From positions 1-51,441 of the IMG/VR virus record IMGVR_UViG_3300030399_000020: a stretch of DNA of 51,441 nucleotides; one strand, written 5' to 3'. A program made the translations under genes and the position numbers. Of this stretch, positions 1 to 7,415 are shown one piece after another (the stretch's first letter is position 1; every line of letters starts with the position of its first letter). Source of the stretch: a virus. The notes under the pieces are model-generated. The model was not told the origin of the DNA and made no database searches. It saw only the letters and a list, made by a program, of their open reading frames with translations.

Positions 1-86
1 TCGGTCAGAACCGTGTTGTAATCATCGTATGGCCTCTCCGTAAGTGCGAGAAGTTCGGAAACTAGCGGGATTTGTTTGGCTGGCAT
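1..86 (-). CDS. Unknown protein, 5' part only (runs off left edge)
   Basis: Only the first 28 codons lie in the window. The start is ATG at 86-84, with AAAGGGG five bases upstream, and it overlaps the end of the preceding gene by 25 bases. The N-terminus reads MPAKQIPLVSELLALTER and has no stop before the window edge. It is the last visible gene of the leftmost minus-strand operon. Function unknown. Confidence 0.6.
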   Translation of the reverse strand, partial: MPAKQIPLVSELLALTERPYDDYNTVLT

Positions 87-262
87 TTGACCCCTTTGAT
101 CCATGTGAATTCAATATGTTCTAGTTGGAGAAAGTCGTAGAGCGTCCGCGTAACGGTCGCCTCTCCACGACGGACATGCCCCATCATGTGGTTGTACCAT
201 GGCAGTCCTGCGGCACTGATTTTCTTACCGCAGCGGCACGTTCGCTGGCTGTAAGTTCTCAT
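62..262 (-). CDS. Small basic protein, unknown (66 aa)
   Basis: The start ATG overlaps the stop of the upstream gene (ATGA), so translation is probably coupled. An N-terminal C-x-C-G-K-K motif (residues 9-14) is the only recognisable feature; there are too few Cys/His for a complete zinc site. Basic composition, no membrane segment. Function unknown. Confidence 0.6.
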   Translation of the reverse strand: MRTYSQRTCRCGKKISAAGLPWYNHMMGHVRRGEATVTRTLYDFLQLEHIEFTWIKGVKCQPNKSR

Positions 263-681
263 TGGGCTCCGTACTTGGCTTGAAGCGTAGCCAACTGCTG
301 GCGCTCGCGCTCCTCGGTGTCCCGTTTCTGCTTGGCTGCGGTTCGATTCTCGGACTCGAACTTCTGACGCTGGAAATCATTTTCTTTGATAACGTAAAGC
401 GCCGTAGCTTCCAGCGTTAGCTCTTTCTTGAGGGCATCCATCTCCCAAGCGATTTGATCGACATCGTTGTATTCTTCGCCGTTGAAAAGGAAAGTGATTT
501 CGTATCCGCTCTCGCCCGTGTCAAGGTGCTTGTTGTCGAACATGAGCCCCGCGAGGAACTCTTCGATCTCTCCTCGGTCCATGGACGATTTCCATTTGAA
601 GTCCGAGGAATAGTGGGCCATGGTACAGCCTCGACAAACGTCCGTGGAGTCTGACTTGTACGCCAAAATGGTGATTATCAC
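259..681 (-). CDS. Unknown protein with charged helical C-terminus (140 aa)
   Basis: ATGA overlaps link this gene to both neighbours. Residues 1-80 are mixed alpha/beta with a CRGC motif near residue 16. Residues 80-140 are very rich in E, K, R and Q and probably form a long helix or coiled coil. No family recognised. An antisense reading frame (454-654, plus strand) is a shadow of it. Confidence 0.7.
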   Translation of the reverse strand: MIITILAYKSDSTDVCRGCTMAHYSSDFKWKSSMDRGEIEEFLAGLMFDNKHLDTGESGYEITFLFNGEEYNDVDQIAWEMDALKKELTLEATALYVIKENDFQRQKFESENRTAAKQKRDTEERERQQLATLQAKYGAQ

Positions 682-1589
682 TGGATAGCCTTCACTTTCT
701 TGCCCGACATCCGTTCATGGTAATCGATCACCTGAGCAGGCGACATCGGAATCGGACCCCTGTCATCCGCCCATTCGCGGAGTTGATCCAGCGTGAAGTA
801 GCCGTAGTTGACCTTGTGCTGGTCGTAGGGATTCAGCCAGAACTTGATCGAGCCGTCCTCCCAACGCTTCGGAGACAGGGCGAAATACCCCTTGCCCTTC
901 GCTTTGAGCAGTTCACGAATCCCGCTCTTCACCACGAATTTCTCGATCTCGTGGGTTTCCTTATCGGCCTTCGCGAGCATGTCGGCGACTTCCTTCGGCA
1001 TCCGATTCGCGATGGCGATGATGAGACCCGGATTCTCAAAAGCGGGGAGGGCGTTCGAGAACGTGAAGATGATGTTTTTCTTCTGGAACTGGTCGAAAAT
1101 CTCGCGAAGATATTTGATGTCGGTGGGATCAGAAGACATGCAGGCGAAATCGTCATCGCTCCACGCACAGCACAACTGGACGGGGTTGGCCTTCATCTTG
1201 CGCTTCTCGCGGTCGAATATCTCATACGATTTGAGATCACTGTCGTCAATGAGACTTACTTCCGCCGACTTAAACCAATAGCTTCGGTACGCGAAGCCCT
1301 GCCGCCCGTCAATCAGTTTCACCCAAACGAGGGACTTGGGCACCTTGCTGATCTTGCGTTTCTTGATACCGTAGGTGCCGACCTCGAATTTGACGCCGAA
1401 AGCCTCATACAGCTTCTTGATGCCCCACTCGTGCTCCGCACAGTAGTCGGCACCCAGATTGACGGCAAGGGTGCGGGTGGTTGGGTCGAGGTCGAGGACG
1501 GCGCTCTGCTCGCGGTTTCGTTTATCGGGGGCGAGGATCAGTCCATCGGCGGCTACATGGATAAATACGGGATTGCTGCCTCTTCGCAT
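678..1589 (-). CDS. Unknown protein, 303 aa
   Basis: The largest gene of the leftmost operon. It starts at ATG 1589 with GAGGAG eight bases upstream and a candidate -10 element (GGTAGGAT) before that. The sequence is globular, with no membrane segment and no known nuclease, ATPase or polymerase motif. It overlaps the next gene by four bases (ATGA). A 360-codon plus-strand open frame over the same DNA (717-1799) is judged a shadow because this frame has the ribosome binding site and fits the operon. Function unknown. Confidence 0.75.
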   Translation of the reverse strand: MRRGSNPVFIHVAADGLILAPDKRNREQSAVLDLDPTTRTLAVNLGADYCAEHEWGIKKLYEAFGVKFEVGTYGIKKRKISKVPKSLVWVKLIDGRQGFAYRSYWFKSAEVSLIDDSDLKSYEIFDREKRKMKANPVQLCCAWSDDDFACMSSDPTDIKYLREIFDQFQKKNIIFTFSNALPAFENPGLIIAIANRMPKEVADMLAKADKETHEIEKFVVKSGIRELLKAKGKGYFALSPKRWEDGSIKFWLNPYDQHKVNYGYFTLDQLREWADDRGPIPMSPAQVIDYHERMSGKKVKAIQ

Positions 1590-1612
1590 ATTGTCTCCTC
1601 AATATCCTACCA
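1590..1612 (-). promoter_or_regulatory. Candidate promoter with short leader before the 303-aa gene
   Basis: On the minus strand GGTAGGAT ends 14 bases before the ATG and is followed by GAGGAG. The 14-base spacing equals that of the elements before the genes at 24979 and 45164. The hexamer TAGGAT is a weaker match than others in this window, so this is a tentative member of the GTATnAT family. Confidence 0.4.
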
Positions 1613-1615
1613 CGA

Positions 1616-1987
1616 TTACAGGCTGTCCTCAAGTCTCAACTTGCGGTGGTCAATGCGGACGAAACCGAACTTGCGGAGCGCATTACGAACCGCAGGCACG
1701 TTCGCCTTCTTCTCTTCGGGCGTCCAACCGCCGAACAAACCCGAGCCGCTCTTCACGAAAGTCTGCTCGGTAATCAAGGTCTTGTCCCCCTTGGCGTAGC
1801 CAGCCGCATAGCAGAACTCAGCGGGGATCGGCGGTGCTGGCGGAACTTCATCCGCCGTGAAGCCCACTTTCTCCAGAGCCGCGTACATCTCGGTCGGCTC
1901 GTTGTTGGCGTCGGCCCACACTTTCAGGAACAGGGTGTTGTGCGGGTTCTGCGATTGGAATTGAATGCGAACGCTGTCTAGGTTCAT
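1616..1987 (-). CDS. Unknown protein, 123 aa
   Basis: The start is taken at ATG 1987, preceded by AAAAGGACAACTAATC. A longer frame from 2032 would overlap the upstream gene and has no better signal. Sequence begins MNLDSVRIQFQSQNP, has a Pro/Ala-rich stretch (VPPAPPIPAEF) in the middle and a basic C-terminus. No known family. Confidence 0.65.
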   Translation of the reverse strand: MNLDSVRIQFQSQNPHNTLFLKVWADANNEPTEMYAALEKVGFTADEVPPAPPIPAEFCYAAGYAKGDKTLITEQTFVKSGSGLFGGWTPEEKKANVPAVRNALRKFGFVRIDHRKLRLEDSL

Positions 1988-1989
1988 GA

Positions 1990-2214
1990 TTAGTTGTCCT
2001 TTTCCCCGAGTTGCCGCCTGCAAGTGGTGCACCCGTAGTCGGTGTCCTCGTAAGGTGGGTGGTCAGAGTTGTAGTCGAAACAGTTGCCTCGCCCGTCAGG
2101 ACCGTCGCCTGTCTTAACGGTGTTGGCATAGCGTGCCTCGGCGGTCTTCTCGCCGGGGAAGCAACGCTTGCAGAAATCGAGTGGGTCGCTGGCTGAATCG
2201 TAGATTCTCGGCAT
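1990..2214 (-). CDS. Probable small zinc-binding protein (74 aa)
   Basis: Two CxxC pairs, CKRC near residue 15 and CTTC near residue 63, could bind one zinc ion. The stretch between them is rich in Gly, Asp and Asn. Start taken at ATG 2214 (TAATATG junction with the upstream gene); a GTG 12 bases earlier is possible. Several genes in this operon encode similar Cys-rich peptides. Function unknown. Confidence 0.6.
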   Translation of the reverse strand: MPRIYDSASDPLDFCKRCFPGEKTAEARYANTVKTGDGPDGRGNCFDYNSDHPPYEDTDYGCTTCRRQLGEKDN

Positions 2215-2215
2215 A

Positions 2216-2458
2216 TTATTTCGCACGCTCCCTGAGTGCCCAAACTACTTGGTTTGCTTCGTTGGCGTTGTAGCCGTACCATTGCAACCGTTCGTGCACC
2301 TTCTCGACGCAAACAGCATCGTAAGGATGCTCGGTGATCCCCAGATCGCTCAGGCTGCGGATGATGTCCAACACCGACTCGGGGCGGAACGTCTTTCCCA
2401 GAAGAGCCGCCAGCATGATCTCGGACGGCGTGAAGATGGTTATGGTTTCGGTCGCCAT
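2216..2458 (-). CDS. Small helical protein, unknown (80 aa)
   Basis: Starts at ATG 2458 in a TAATG junction with the upstream gene, preceded by GAGGGAATA. The sequence (MATETITIFTPSEIMLAAL...) is mainly helical and acidic to neutral, with no membrane segment and no known motif. A longer frame reaching 2668 runs out of phase through the preceding small gene and is not used. Confidence 0.6.
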   Translation of the reverse strand: MATETITIFTPSEIMLAALLGKTFRPESVLDIIRSLSDLGITEHPYDAVCVEKVHERLQWYGYNANEANQVVWALRERAK

Positions 2459-2625
2459 TATTCCCTCCCGCAATCTGTGCAAACTATCGCCTTCGGGTCG
2501 TCCACTTGCTCCGGTCCTATGTGGTCTGGGCAAATGTCCTTGCCGCATATCTGGCAGCAATCGGTAGCCTCTTGAGAGCAGCTTCGACCGTTGCCGCCTT
2601 TGCATTCTGGGTAATCTGTTGCCAT
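2458..2625 (-). CDS. Cys-rich probable zinc-finger peptide (55 aa)
   Basis: Starts in a TAATG junction at 2625 and ends in a TAATG junction at 2458. It has eight cysteines and a histidine in 55 residues, including CCQICGKDICPDH and CTDCGRE, an arrangement expected of one or two structural zinc sites. Function unknown; a protein- or nucleic-acid-binding adaptor is a guess. Confidence 0.6.
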   Translation of the reverse strand: MATDYPECKGGNGRSCSQEATDCCQICGKDICPDHIGPEQVDDPKAIVCTDCGRE

Positions 2626-2978
2626 TATTGCCCCTTTGAGGCGAACATCGCCTTGAGCGCCTTACCACGGCGGACTTCTTCCTTGATGTCCTTGACCGTC
2701 AGGCGATTCGCGTACTGGAAGTGCCACGCATCGTAGACGGGCAGGTGAATGAGTTGCAGCGGCTTGGACGAGAATACCACGTACTGAGCGTAGCCGTCAG
2801 CCACGTGGAAGCGAACGATCTCGCCTGCGAGTTCACCCGAGCCATTCTTCTTGGCGTGGTCAACGACCGTCTTGATCCACTTGTCGGTCGCGGTGGTGTA
2901 CTTTTTGAAGTCGCCATCGCAATCGTGAAATTTGGGTTGAGGACCAACTTCTGCCGGAACTGAACAAATTCGTGCCAT
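2625..2978 (-). CDS. Unknown protein, 117 aa
   Basis: Starts at ATG 2978 with a GGGGGATATC ribosome binding site and ends in TAATG. Mixed alpha/beta globular protein with a basic C-terminal helix (residues 92-117). No known family. Separated from the upstream gene by only 15 bases, so probably in the same transcript. Confidence 0.65.
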   Translation of the reverse strand: MARICSVPAEVGPQPKFHDCDGDFKKYTTATDKWIKTVVDHAKKNGSGELAGEIVRFHVADGYAQYVVFSSKPLQLIHLPVYDAWHFQYANRLTVKDIKEEVRRGKALKAMFASKGQ

Positions 2979-2993
2979 GATATCCCCCTTGAA

Positions 2994-3347
2994 TTAGTCT
3001 CTCTGAAAATCTCGTGCTGCCCTACGGTCCCGCCAATCCTCGCGAAGCTTGGCTTCGGCTTTCACGGTCGGCCAATCTTTCTTCGGCTGAGTCGCGTGCA
3101 ACTCCATGCTGTATTCGGGGTCTTTCTCGCAACACGGCTCACAAGGGTAGGTGCACACATGCCCTGCGTGCCTCGCCGCGTTCGCCAGTTCGTCATCCCC
3201 CGCCAGACGGCGGATCACGTCGGCGGCGTCGTACAGACCAAGCTTGTTGGCAGCCGCCATCGCTAGGCGAAGCTGATCGTCGGTGCCGTACTGCCGCTGA
3301 GCCTGCTGAGGAATCGCTCGAATGACATCTAAGAGGACGTTATCCAT
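2994..3347 (-). CDS. Unknown protein, 117 aa
   Basis: Starts at ATG 3347 in a TAATG junction with the promoter-proximal gene. The N-terminal half is helical (DVIRAIPQQAQRQYG...); the middle contains CTYPCEPCCEKD, a possible metal-binding cluster; the C-terminus is basic and Arg-rich. Function unknown. Confidence 0.65.
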   Translation of the reverse strand: MDNVLLDVIRAIPQQAQRQYGTDDQLRLAMAAANKLGLYDAADVIRRLAGDDELANAARHAGHVCTYPCEPCCEKDPEYSMELHATQPKKDWPTVKAEAKLREDWRDRRAARDFQRD

Positions 3348-3682
3348 TACTCGGGCCTCCCAAAACGGTGGACGGACGCCATTTCAGCTTTGATCTCACG
3401 ACGCATTTCGCGGTCGCGAACGTGATCGCGGAAGGTCATCACGCGGTATTTGCCGTTGTCGAGGATGATTTTGTCGCCGCAGATGGCGTTGAGGTTGGTA
3501 ACGAAGAAATCTTCTGGTGTGCCGTGAAACCATTTTCTGATTTGGCTGTAAGTCACGGGGTTCTCACGACGGCCACGGATGCCGAGGACGAACAGGTAGA
3601 TGGCGTTCTGGAGTTTTTTCGAGCCGTCAACGACGGCTGAGTAATCGACCATGCGGCTGTGATGTGCGCGTGAGCAATTCAT
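3347..3682 (-). CDS. First gene of left operon, unknown, probably leaderless (111 aa)
   Basis: Starts at ATG 3682, exactly six bases after a perfect TATAAT, with no ribosome binding site. A longer frame starting at 3751 would extend across the promoter and is rejected. The protein has a C-x-HH-like start (MNCSRAHH), then a probable winged-helix or helix-turn-helix-like stretch (PVTYSQIRKWFHGTPEDFF) and a basic C-terminus. It could bind DNA, but no family is recognised. Confidence 0.65.
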   Translation of the reverse strand: MNCSRAHHSRMVDYSAVVDGSKKLQNAIYLFVLGIRGRRENPVTYSQIRKWFHGTPEDFFVTNLNAICGDKIILDNGKYRVMTFRDHVRDREMRREIKAEMASVHRFGRPE

Positions 3683-3720
3683 GTCGCTATTATACCAATA
3701 AAAATGGGAAAATCGATAGG
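3683..3720 (-). promoter_or_regulatory. Strong promoter placing +1 at the ATG of the 111-aa gene
   Basis: Minus strand reads CCTATCG, 19 bases, TATAAT, AGCGAC, ATG. With -10 at -12 to -7, the first transcribed base is the A of the start codon. The same 17-base string GGTATAATAGCGACATG and the same CCTATCG-N19 spacing occur before the gene at 21372 on the other strand. Confidence 0.75.
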
Positions 3721-3945
3721 TTTTTCCGGGTATTTTGAGTCTTGTTTTCAACGACTTGCAGATATGGCGGCTTCGGTCCTACCCTCGATTTTCGCAATTT
3801 TGTCCGCGAAATGAAAACCTATTTCCAGACACATAGATAGGAGTTGACCCCAACCACAAGGCAACTTCTGAGCATGAACAGTAGTCGTAGTACGTCTGCG
3901 CCTTTGCGTCGGCGTGCGTCTGCGTTCAGCTAAACTCGGAGCAAA
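3721..3945. other. Intergenic region between divergent operons
   Basis: No convincing gene: a 68-codon minus-strand frame (3748-3954) overlaps the start of the plus-strand gene and has Arg/Thr-rich, gene-unlike composition. The right half has GCGTC/GTCTGCG repeats (3885-3930) and a GGAG ribosome binding site for the gene at 3946. The left half has CTTGTTTTCAAC (3739-3750), which also occurs in reverse orientation at 21303-21314 in the other divergent promoter region. A plus-strand promoter must lie here, but I cannot point to one; TTGACC at 3843-3848 is a possible -35. Confidence 0.4.
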
Positions 3946-4935
3946 ATGGCGCATAAGTACGGGTTCCAGCTAAATACGACTATCCACGCCGCATTCTGGA
4001 TTTACAAACCAGACCGTACACTGGAGCCAACTGGACGCGAGACCATAGTCGAGGTCAACAGCCTCCAGTACATCGAATCCAATCTCCCCGTATATCTCGT
4101 CGAAGATGTAACAGGCGTCACCATCGCTGGCGGCGTGCTTACGCTCAGCGGTGGGAACAGCTTCGGTGTCCTCAAACCCGGCATGATCGTAATCCTCGAC
4201 GGATTCGACAACGCCTTTTTCCTCAACGGAGAGGTTTTTAGGGTAGGAACCGTAACTCCCACCAGCGTCACCTTCACCAATTACAAGCTTACAGCCGCCA
4301 TCACTGCGTCGTCGATTGTGAACAACGTTGTGACCATCGTAGGGGACAACGCTTTCGCTACTGGCGCGACCGTGACTCTTAGCGGGATGAATGAACCGTT
4401 TCTAAACGGTCAGACCGTCACCGTACTGTCGGCTACCGATGAACAGTTCACCACAACGTCCCCCTTCAACTTTACCCTGACGATGGTTAATGCCTCCACG
4501 GGCAGCCCGCCGTCTTCGACCGTCTACATTGGCACAATCGCGGGTGGGGCGGGGAACGCTTACGCGGGATACTATTTCACGATTACTGGTTTTGCAAGCC
4601 CAACAAACAATGGCACTTTCTTGGCTATTGCGAGTACAGCCACAACCCTGACTCTCGTCAATGCTATGGGCGTGAACGAGACCAACACGGGGAACGCGAG
4701 CGGAAGCTACCCGAACCCAACCTACGCCTGCGAAACGTCGCCCGACACGGGCACGGCAACCCTTGTAGCCTACAGCACCACCGAACTCCACGGCAAGATT
4801 ATTGACCCCAGCACCCGTAAGGTCTGGCTATTTTACGCTGAATCGAACATCTCCCCCTCACAAGCTCCTCGAAATTTAGAGGGAGTTGGTGCGTCGAAGT
4901 TCATGCTGGATATGGAGGCCCTGTTCGAGAAGTAA
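3946..4935 (+). CDS. Modular virion/adhesion protein (329 aa)
   Basis: First gene of the plus-strand structural block, with GGAG five bases before ATG. Rich in T, V, S, G and N, as is typical of beta-rich fibre proteins, and no membrane segment. Residues about 115-165 and 190-260 form two modules (a G-x-x-V-x-L-S-G...LNG..V-x-V unit and a Y-x-GTI-x-GGA-x-NAY...NNG.FL unit) that recur in the same order near the C-terminus of the 1712-residue protein at 45192-50330. Probably part of the tail tip or a fibre; exact position in the virion unknown. Confidence 0.65.
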   Translation: MAHKYGFQLNTTIHAAFWIYKPDRTLEPTGRETIVEVNSLQYIESNLPVYLVEDVTGVTIAGGVLTLSGGNSFGVLKPGMIVILDGFDNAFFLNGEVFRVGTVTPTSVTFTNYKLTAAITASSIVNNVVTIVGDNAFATGATVTLSGMNEPFLNGQTVTVLSATDEQFTTTSPFNFTLTMVNASTGSPPSSTVYIGTIAGGAGNAYAGYYFTITGFASPTNNGTFLAIASTATTLTLVNAMGVNETNTGNASGSYPNPTYACETSPDTGTATLVAYSTTELHGKIIDPSTRKVWLFYAESNISPSQAPRNLEGVGASKFMLDMEALFEK

Positions 4936-4947
4936 CGGGATGATTGA

Positions 4948-6579
4948 ATGGCGACTCAATGGTCAGTAATAGCAAATCGAAAAGATAAGCGCGGGCAGGT
5001 TGCTCGGACAGAATACCGCATTGATGCCGTAACTGCGGGCGGCTGTCCAGCGCAGGCTGGCGCTCTCGTTTTGCTCGATTCTTGTGGGAAAATTGACTCG
5101 TCGCTCCTACCTCCTATCCCATCATCTTCATGCTGCATCGAGCTTGAAGTCAACGGCGTCAAAGTACCCGACCAGAACACCGCCAATTTCATAGCCCAGA
5201 ACAACATCGAAATCACCTACGACAACGCAGGTGGGATTTACTTCAATGTCACGGGCACACCATCGTCTTGTGCGGAGTACCTCTGTACGCCAAGCGGCTG
5301 CCCCATCGACGTTGGTCTCAGTGCTCCAACTCACCCGGGCATGATGCTGATTTCACAGCCCGGTAACTGCTCGGCGATCTGGGCCGATCCACAGGTACAA
5401 GGTCTCTATCCCGCTGGCAGCCCGATCTGCCCTGCGCCCGCGTATGTCGCCCCAACTTGCATCCAGCCTATCGGTATCGGCATACAGGACGCGAACGGCG
5501 ACCTTCAATGGTTGCAAGGAAGCTTCGCAGGCAGCCCCGCCGTATTCGCGCTCGACGTAAACGTCGTCAACCCCCTGACGGTGACGTTCTCCGAGTCTTC
5601 GATCTGCGTCACTCAATGCACCACACCATGGGTTGTGAGTGGGGCGGTCTCCGTAACCGGAACCGTCGTCGTCACCAACACAGGGACATTTGCCGTACAG
5701 GATGCGGCAGCCGAGGCTTCCCTCGCCACGCTTGCCGCCGACCTCGCCTCTGTCATCGGCTTGTACGGTTCCCCTGCGGTTCCTGTGCTTCAAGTCGAGG
5801 TGGTCAATCAGACCAGCGGCACCTCTTGTGTAACACAGTGCACGTCGCCTTGGGTCGTAAACGATCCGATTGCCAACGCTTATTTGGCGGAACTCGTAGC
5901 CGCTCTTACCTTTGTGGGCTCACCAGCCGTACCCGCCATCAACGTCAACGTTGCGAGCGGCGATGTTACAGTCTCAGAAACCTACAACGCTATTCCGCCC
6001 TCACCGCCGAACGGTTCCACTCTTCCGCTGCAATCCGACAGCGCGGGCAGCCTGTACGTAGACCCCACGGGGCGTATCCCGACCTACCATGGGACTGAGA
6101 GCGCCTTCGCACCGCTTGCCAATGCCACTACTCCTTTCTTCACGATTCAGGGAAGTGCGACAAAAGTTATAAGGGTTCGCCGAGTCCAGATCACTTGGGC
6201 TTGCACAACGGGCAACTCGGCACTCAACTTAATTCGCTTCCGCCGCTTTTCAGCTATTAGTGGAGGGGCGTTTAACGCTATAACGCCAGTACCCGACGAT
6301 ACTCTCAACCCCGCTGCAACCGTTGCTATCAGTCAGTACACGACGTTGCCCACGGTTGCCACAGCTTTCAACCTCGGCTCCATCGAGTCGCAATACATGC
6401 AGTGGACGACAAACACTTCGTCCTTAGTTGGGCCTCCTGCCATTGTGTGGGAGTTCGGCACCGATGGCGGGCAAGCGGCAACGCTGCGTGGCGTTAACGA
6501 CTGGTTTGGAATTGAAATCTCGGCTGTCGCGGCTGCTGGTGCGCTGATGACAATCAAAGTTATGTGGACAGAGGAATAA
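4948..6579 (+). CDS. Repetitive fibre-like protein (543 aa)
   Basis: Begins 12 bases after the previous stop. Residues about 200-345 contain repeated CVTQCTxPWVV and V-x-V-x-G-T units also found in the 758- and 1257-residue proteins. Residues about 374-543 form a C-terminal domain (GR-x-PTY start, GSATKVIRVRRV core, ending WTEE) that is clearly related to the C-terminus of the 1257-residue protein. A conserved C-terminal domain after variable repeats suggests a trimeric fibre with a common cap or attachment end; this is inference. No enzymatic motif seen. Confidence 0.65.
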   Translation: MATQWSVIANRKDKRGQVARTEYRIDAVTAGGCPAQAGALVLLDSCGKIDSSLLPPIPSSSCCIELEVNGVKVPDQNTANFIAQNNIEITYDNAGGIYFNVTGTPSSCAEYLCTPSGCPIDVGLSAPTHPGMMLISQPGNCSAIWADPQVQGLYPAGSPICPAPAYVAPTCIQPIGIGIQDANGDLQWLQGSFAGSPAVFALDVNVVNPLTVTFSESSICVTQCTTPWVVSGAVSVTGTVVVTNTGTFAVQDAAAEASLATLAADLASVIGLYGSPAVPVLQVEVVNQTSGTSCVTQCTSPWVVNDPIANAYLAELVAALTFVGSPAVPAINVNVASGDVTVSETYNAIPPSPPNGSTLPLQSDSAGSLYVDPTGRIPTYHGTESAFAPLANATTPFFTIQGSATKVIRVRRVQITWACTTGNSALNLIRFRRFSAISGGAFNAITPVPDDTLNPAATVAISQYTTLPTVATAFNLGSIESQYMQWTTNTSSLVGPPAIVWEFGTDGGQAATLRGVNDWFGIEISAVAAAGALMTIKVMWTEE

Positions 6580-6580
6580 C

Positions 6581-7324
6581 ATGCTACGTCAAGTAGTCCC
6601 CATTTCGATTTCGTTGCAGGGTGATGGGAATTCCTCCGTCTTCACGTTCCCGGTAGAGTACCTGTTCCAGAGCACGACTGGCTCCACGCTGGTGATGTCG
6701 CCAGTGGGATTGATCCCCACATCCGCGTTCATCACGAGCATCGACCCGCCAGCCACAGCAGCAATCGACCAATTTGGTAACCTCGTCATCACACTGTTCT
6801 CGCCACTCCCTGCGGGTCAGATTTCTGCCTTTGACGTTCTGTTAACGTTCGACAGCGGGACGCCCAATCCTGAGGATTTGGAGCCCATCTCACGCTTTGC
6901 GGCGACTACAGGGTTGACGCTGGTGCAGAATTCGACGGGCGGGCTCGTGCCCATGCTGAGCATTACTCCTCAGATCGACGCTGATGGGGCTATCGTCTTC
7001 ACTTTCAGAGGTTTGGACATTTCCAGTGCTGGGCAGATATGTCATTTCCAGCTTCTCCTCAATGCGACATTGACGGGAGCTAACTTCGTGAGCGTAGACC
7101 CTGCGTCTAGTATGACTTACGACGTTTCAGCCACTTCGTACTCTGGCGGAACGCTGCTCGACGCCGGGTTTATCGGCATGAATCCATACAAAAATGATTA
7201 CAAGTTCAAATTTGGGTTTACGGGGTCCCCCGCTCAGCCGTCCGTAATAACTATCGTCTTTGCGCCCACCACGGGAGGCAGGTGTGCTTCCGCTGGGGCC
7301 TCGTTCGCTTGGGACGAACAATAA
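6581..7324 (+). CDS. Beta-rich structural protein (247 aa)
   Basis: Starts one base after the preceding stop, with GAGGAATAAC as ribosome binding site. Composition (T, S, V, F, P rich, few charges, no cysteine until the C-terminus) matches the neighbouring virion proteins and it ends SFAWDEQ, resembling the WTEE and RWSEQ ends of its neighbours. No repeats and no named family recognised. Likely a virion component by context. Confidence 0.6.
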   Translation: MLRQVVPISISLQGDGNSSVFTFPVEYLFQSTTGSTLVMSPVGLIPTSAFITSIDPPATAAIDQFGNLVITLFSPLPAGQISAFDVLLTFDSGTPNPEDLEPISRFAATTGLTLVQNSTGGLVPMLSITPQIDADGAIVFTFRGLDISSAGQICHFQLLLNATLTGANFVSVDPASSMTYDVSATSYSGGTLLDAGFIGMNPYKNDYKFKFGFTGSPAQPSVITIVFAPTTGGRCASAGASFAWDEQ

Positions 7325-7415
7325 GGGAGATTTCTCAACTTCCCCTATCTAAGGGTAGAGGGCTCTTTGGGGTGGTGCGTCCACCAATTTATCTTCGGAT
7401 TCACTAGGAAACCAC
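7325..7415 (+). other. 91-base spacer within structural block
   Basis: Contains a short hairpin GGTGG-TGCGT-CCACC (7370-7384) followed by AATTTAT, at best a weak terminator, and an AGGAAACC ribosome binding site for the next gene. No gene seen. Confidence 0.35.

Noticed and set aside
717-1799. Plus-strand open frame of 360 codons
   Set aside because: Opposite to the minus-strand 303-aa gene, which has the ribosome binding site and fits the operon; likely a shadow from codon bias.
3748-3954. Minus-strand 68-codon frame in the divergent region
   Set aside because: Overlaps the plus-strand gene start and has no ribosome binding site; composition (Arg/Thr runs) is not gene-like.
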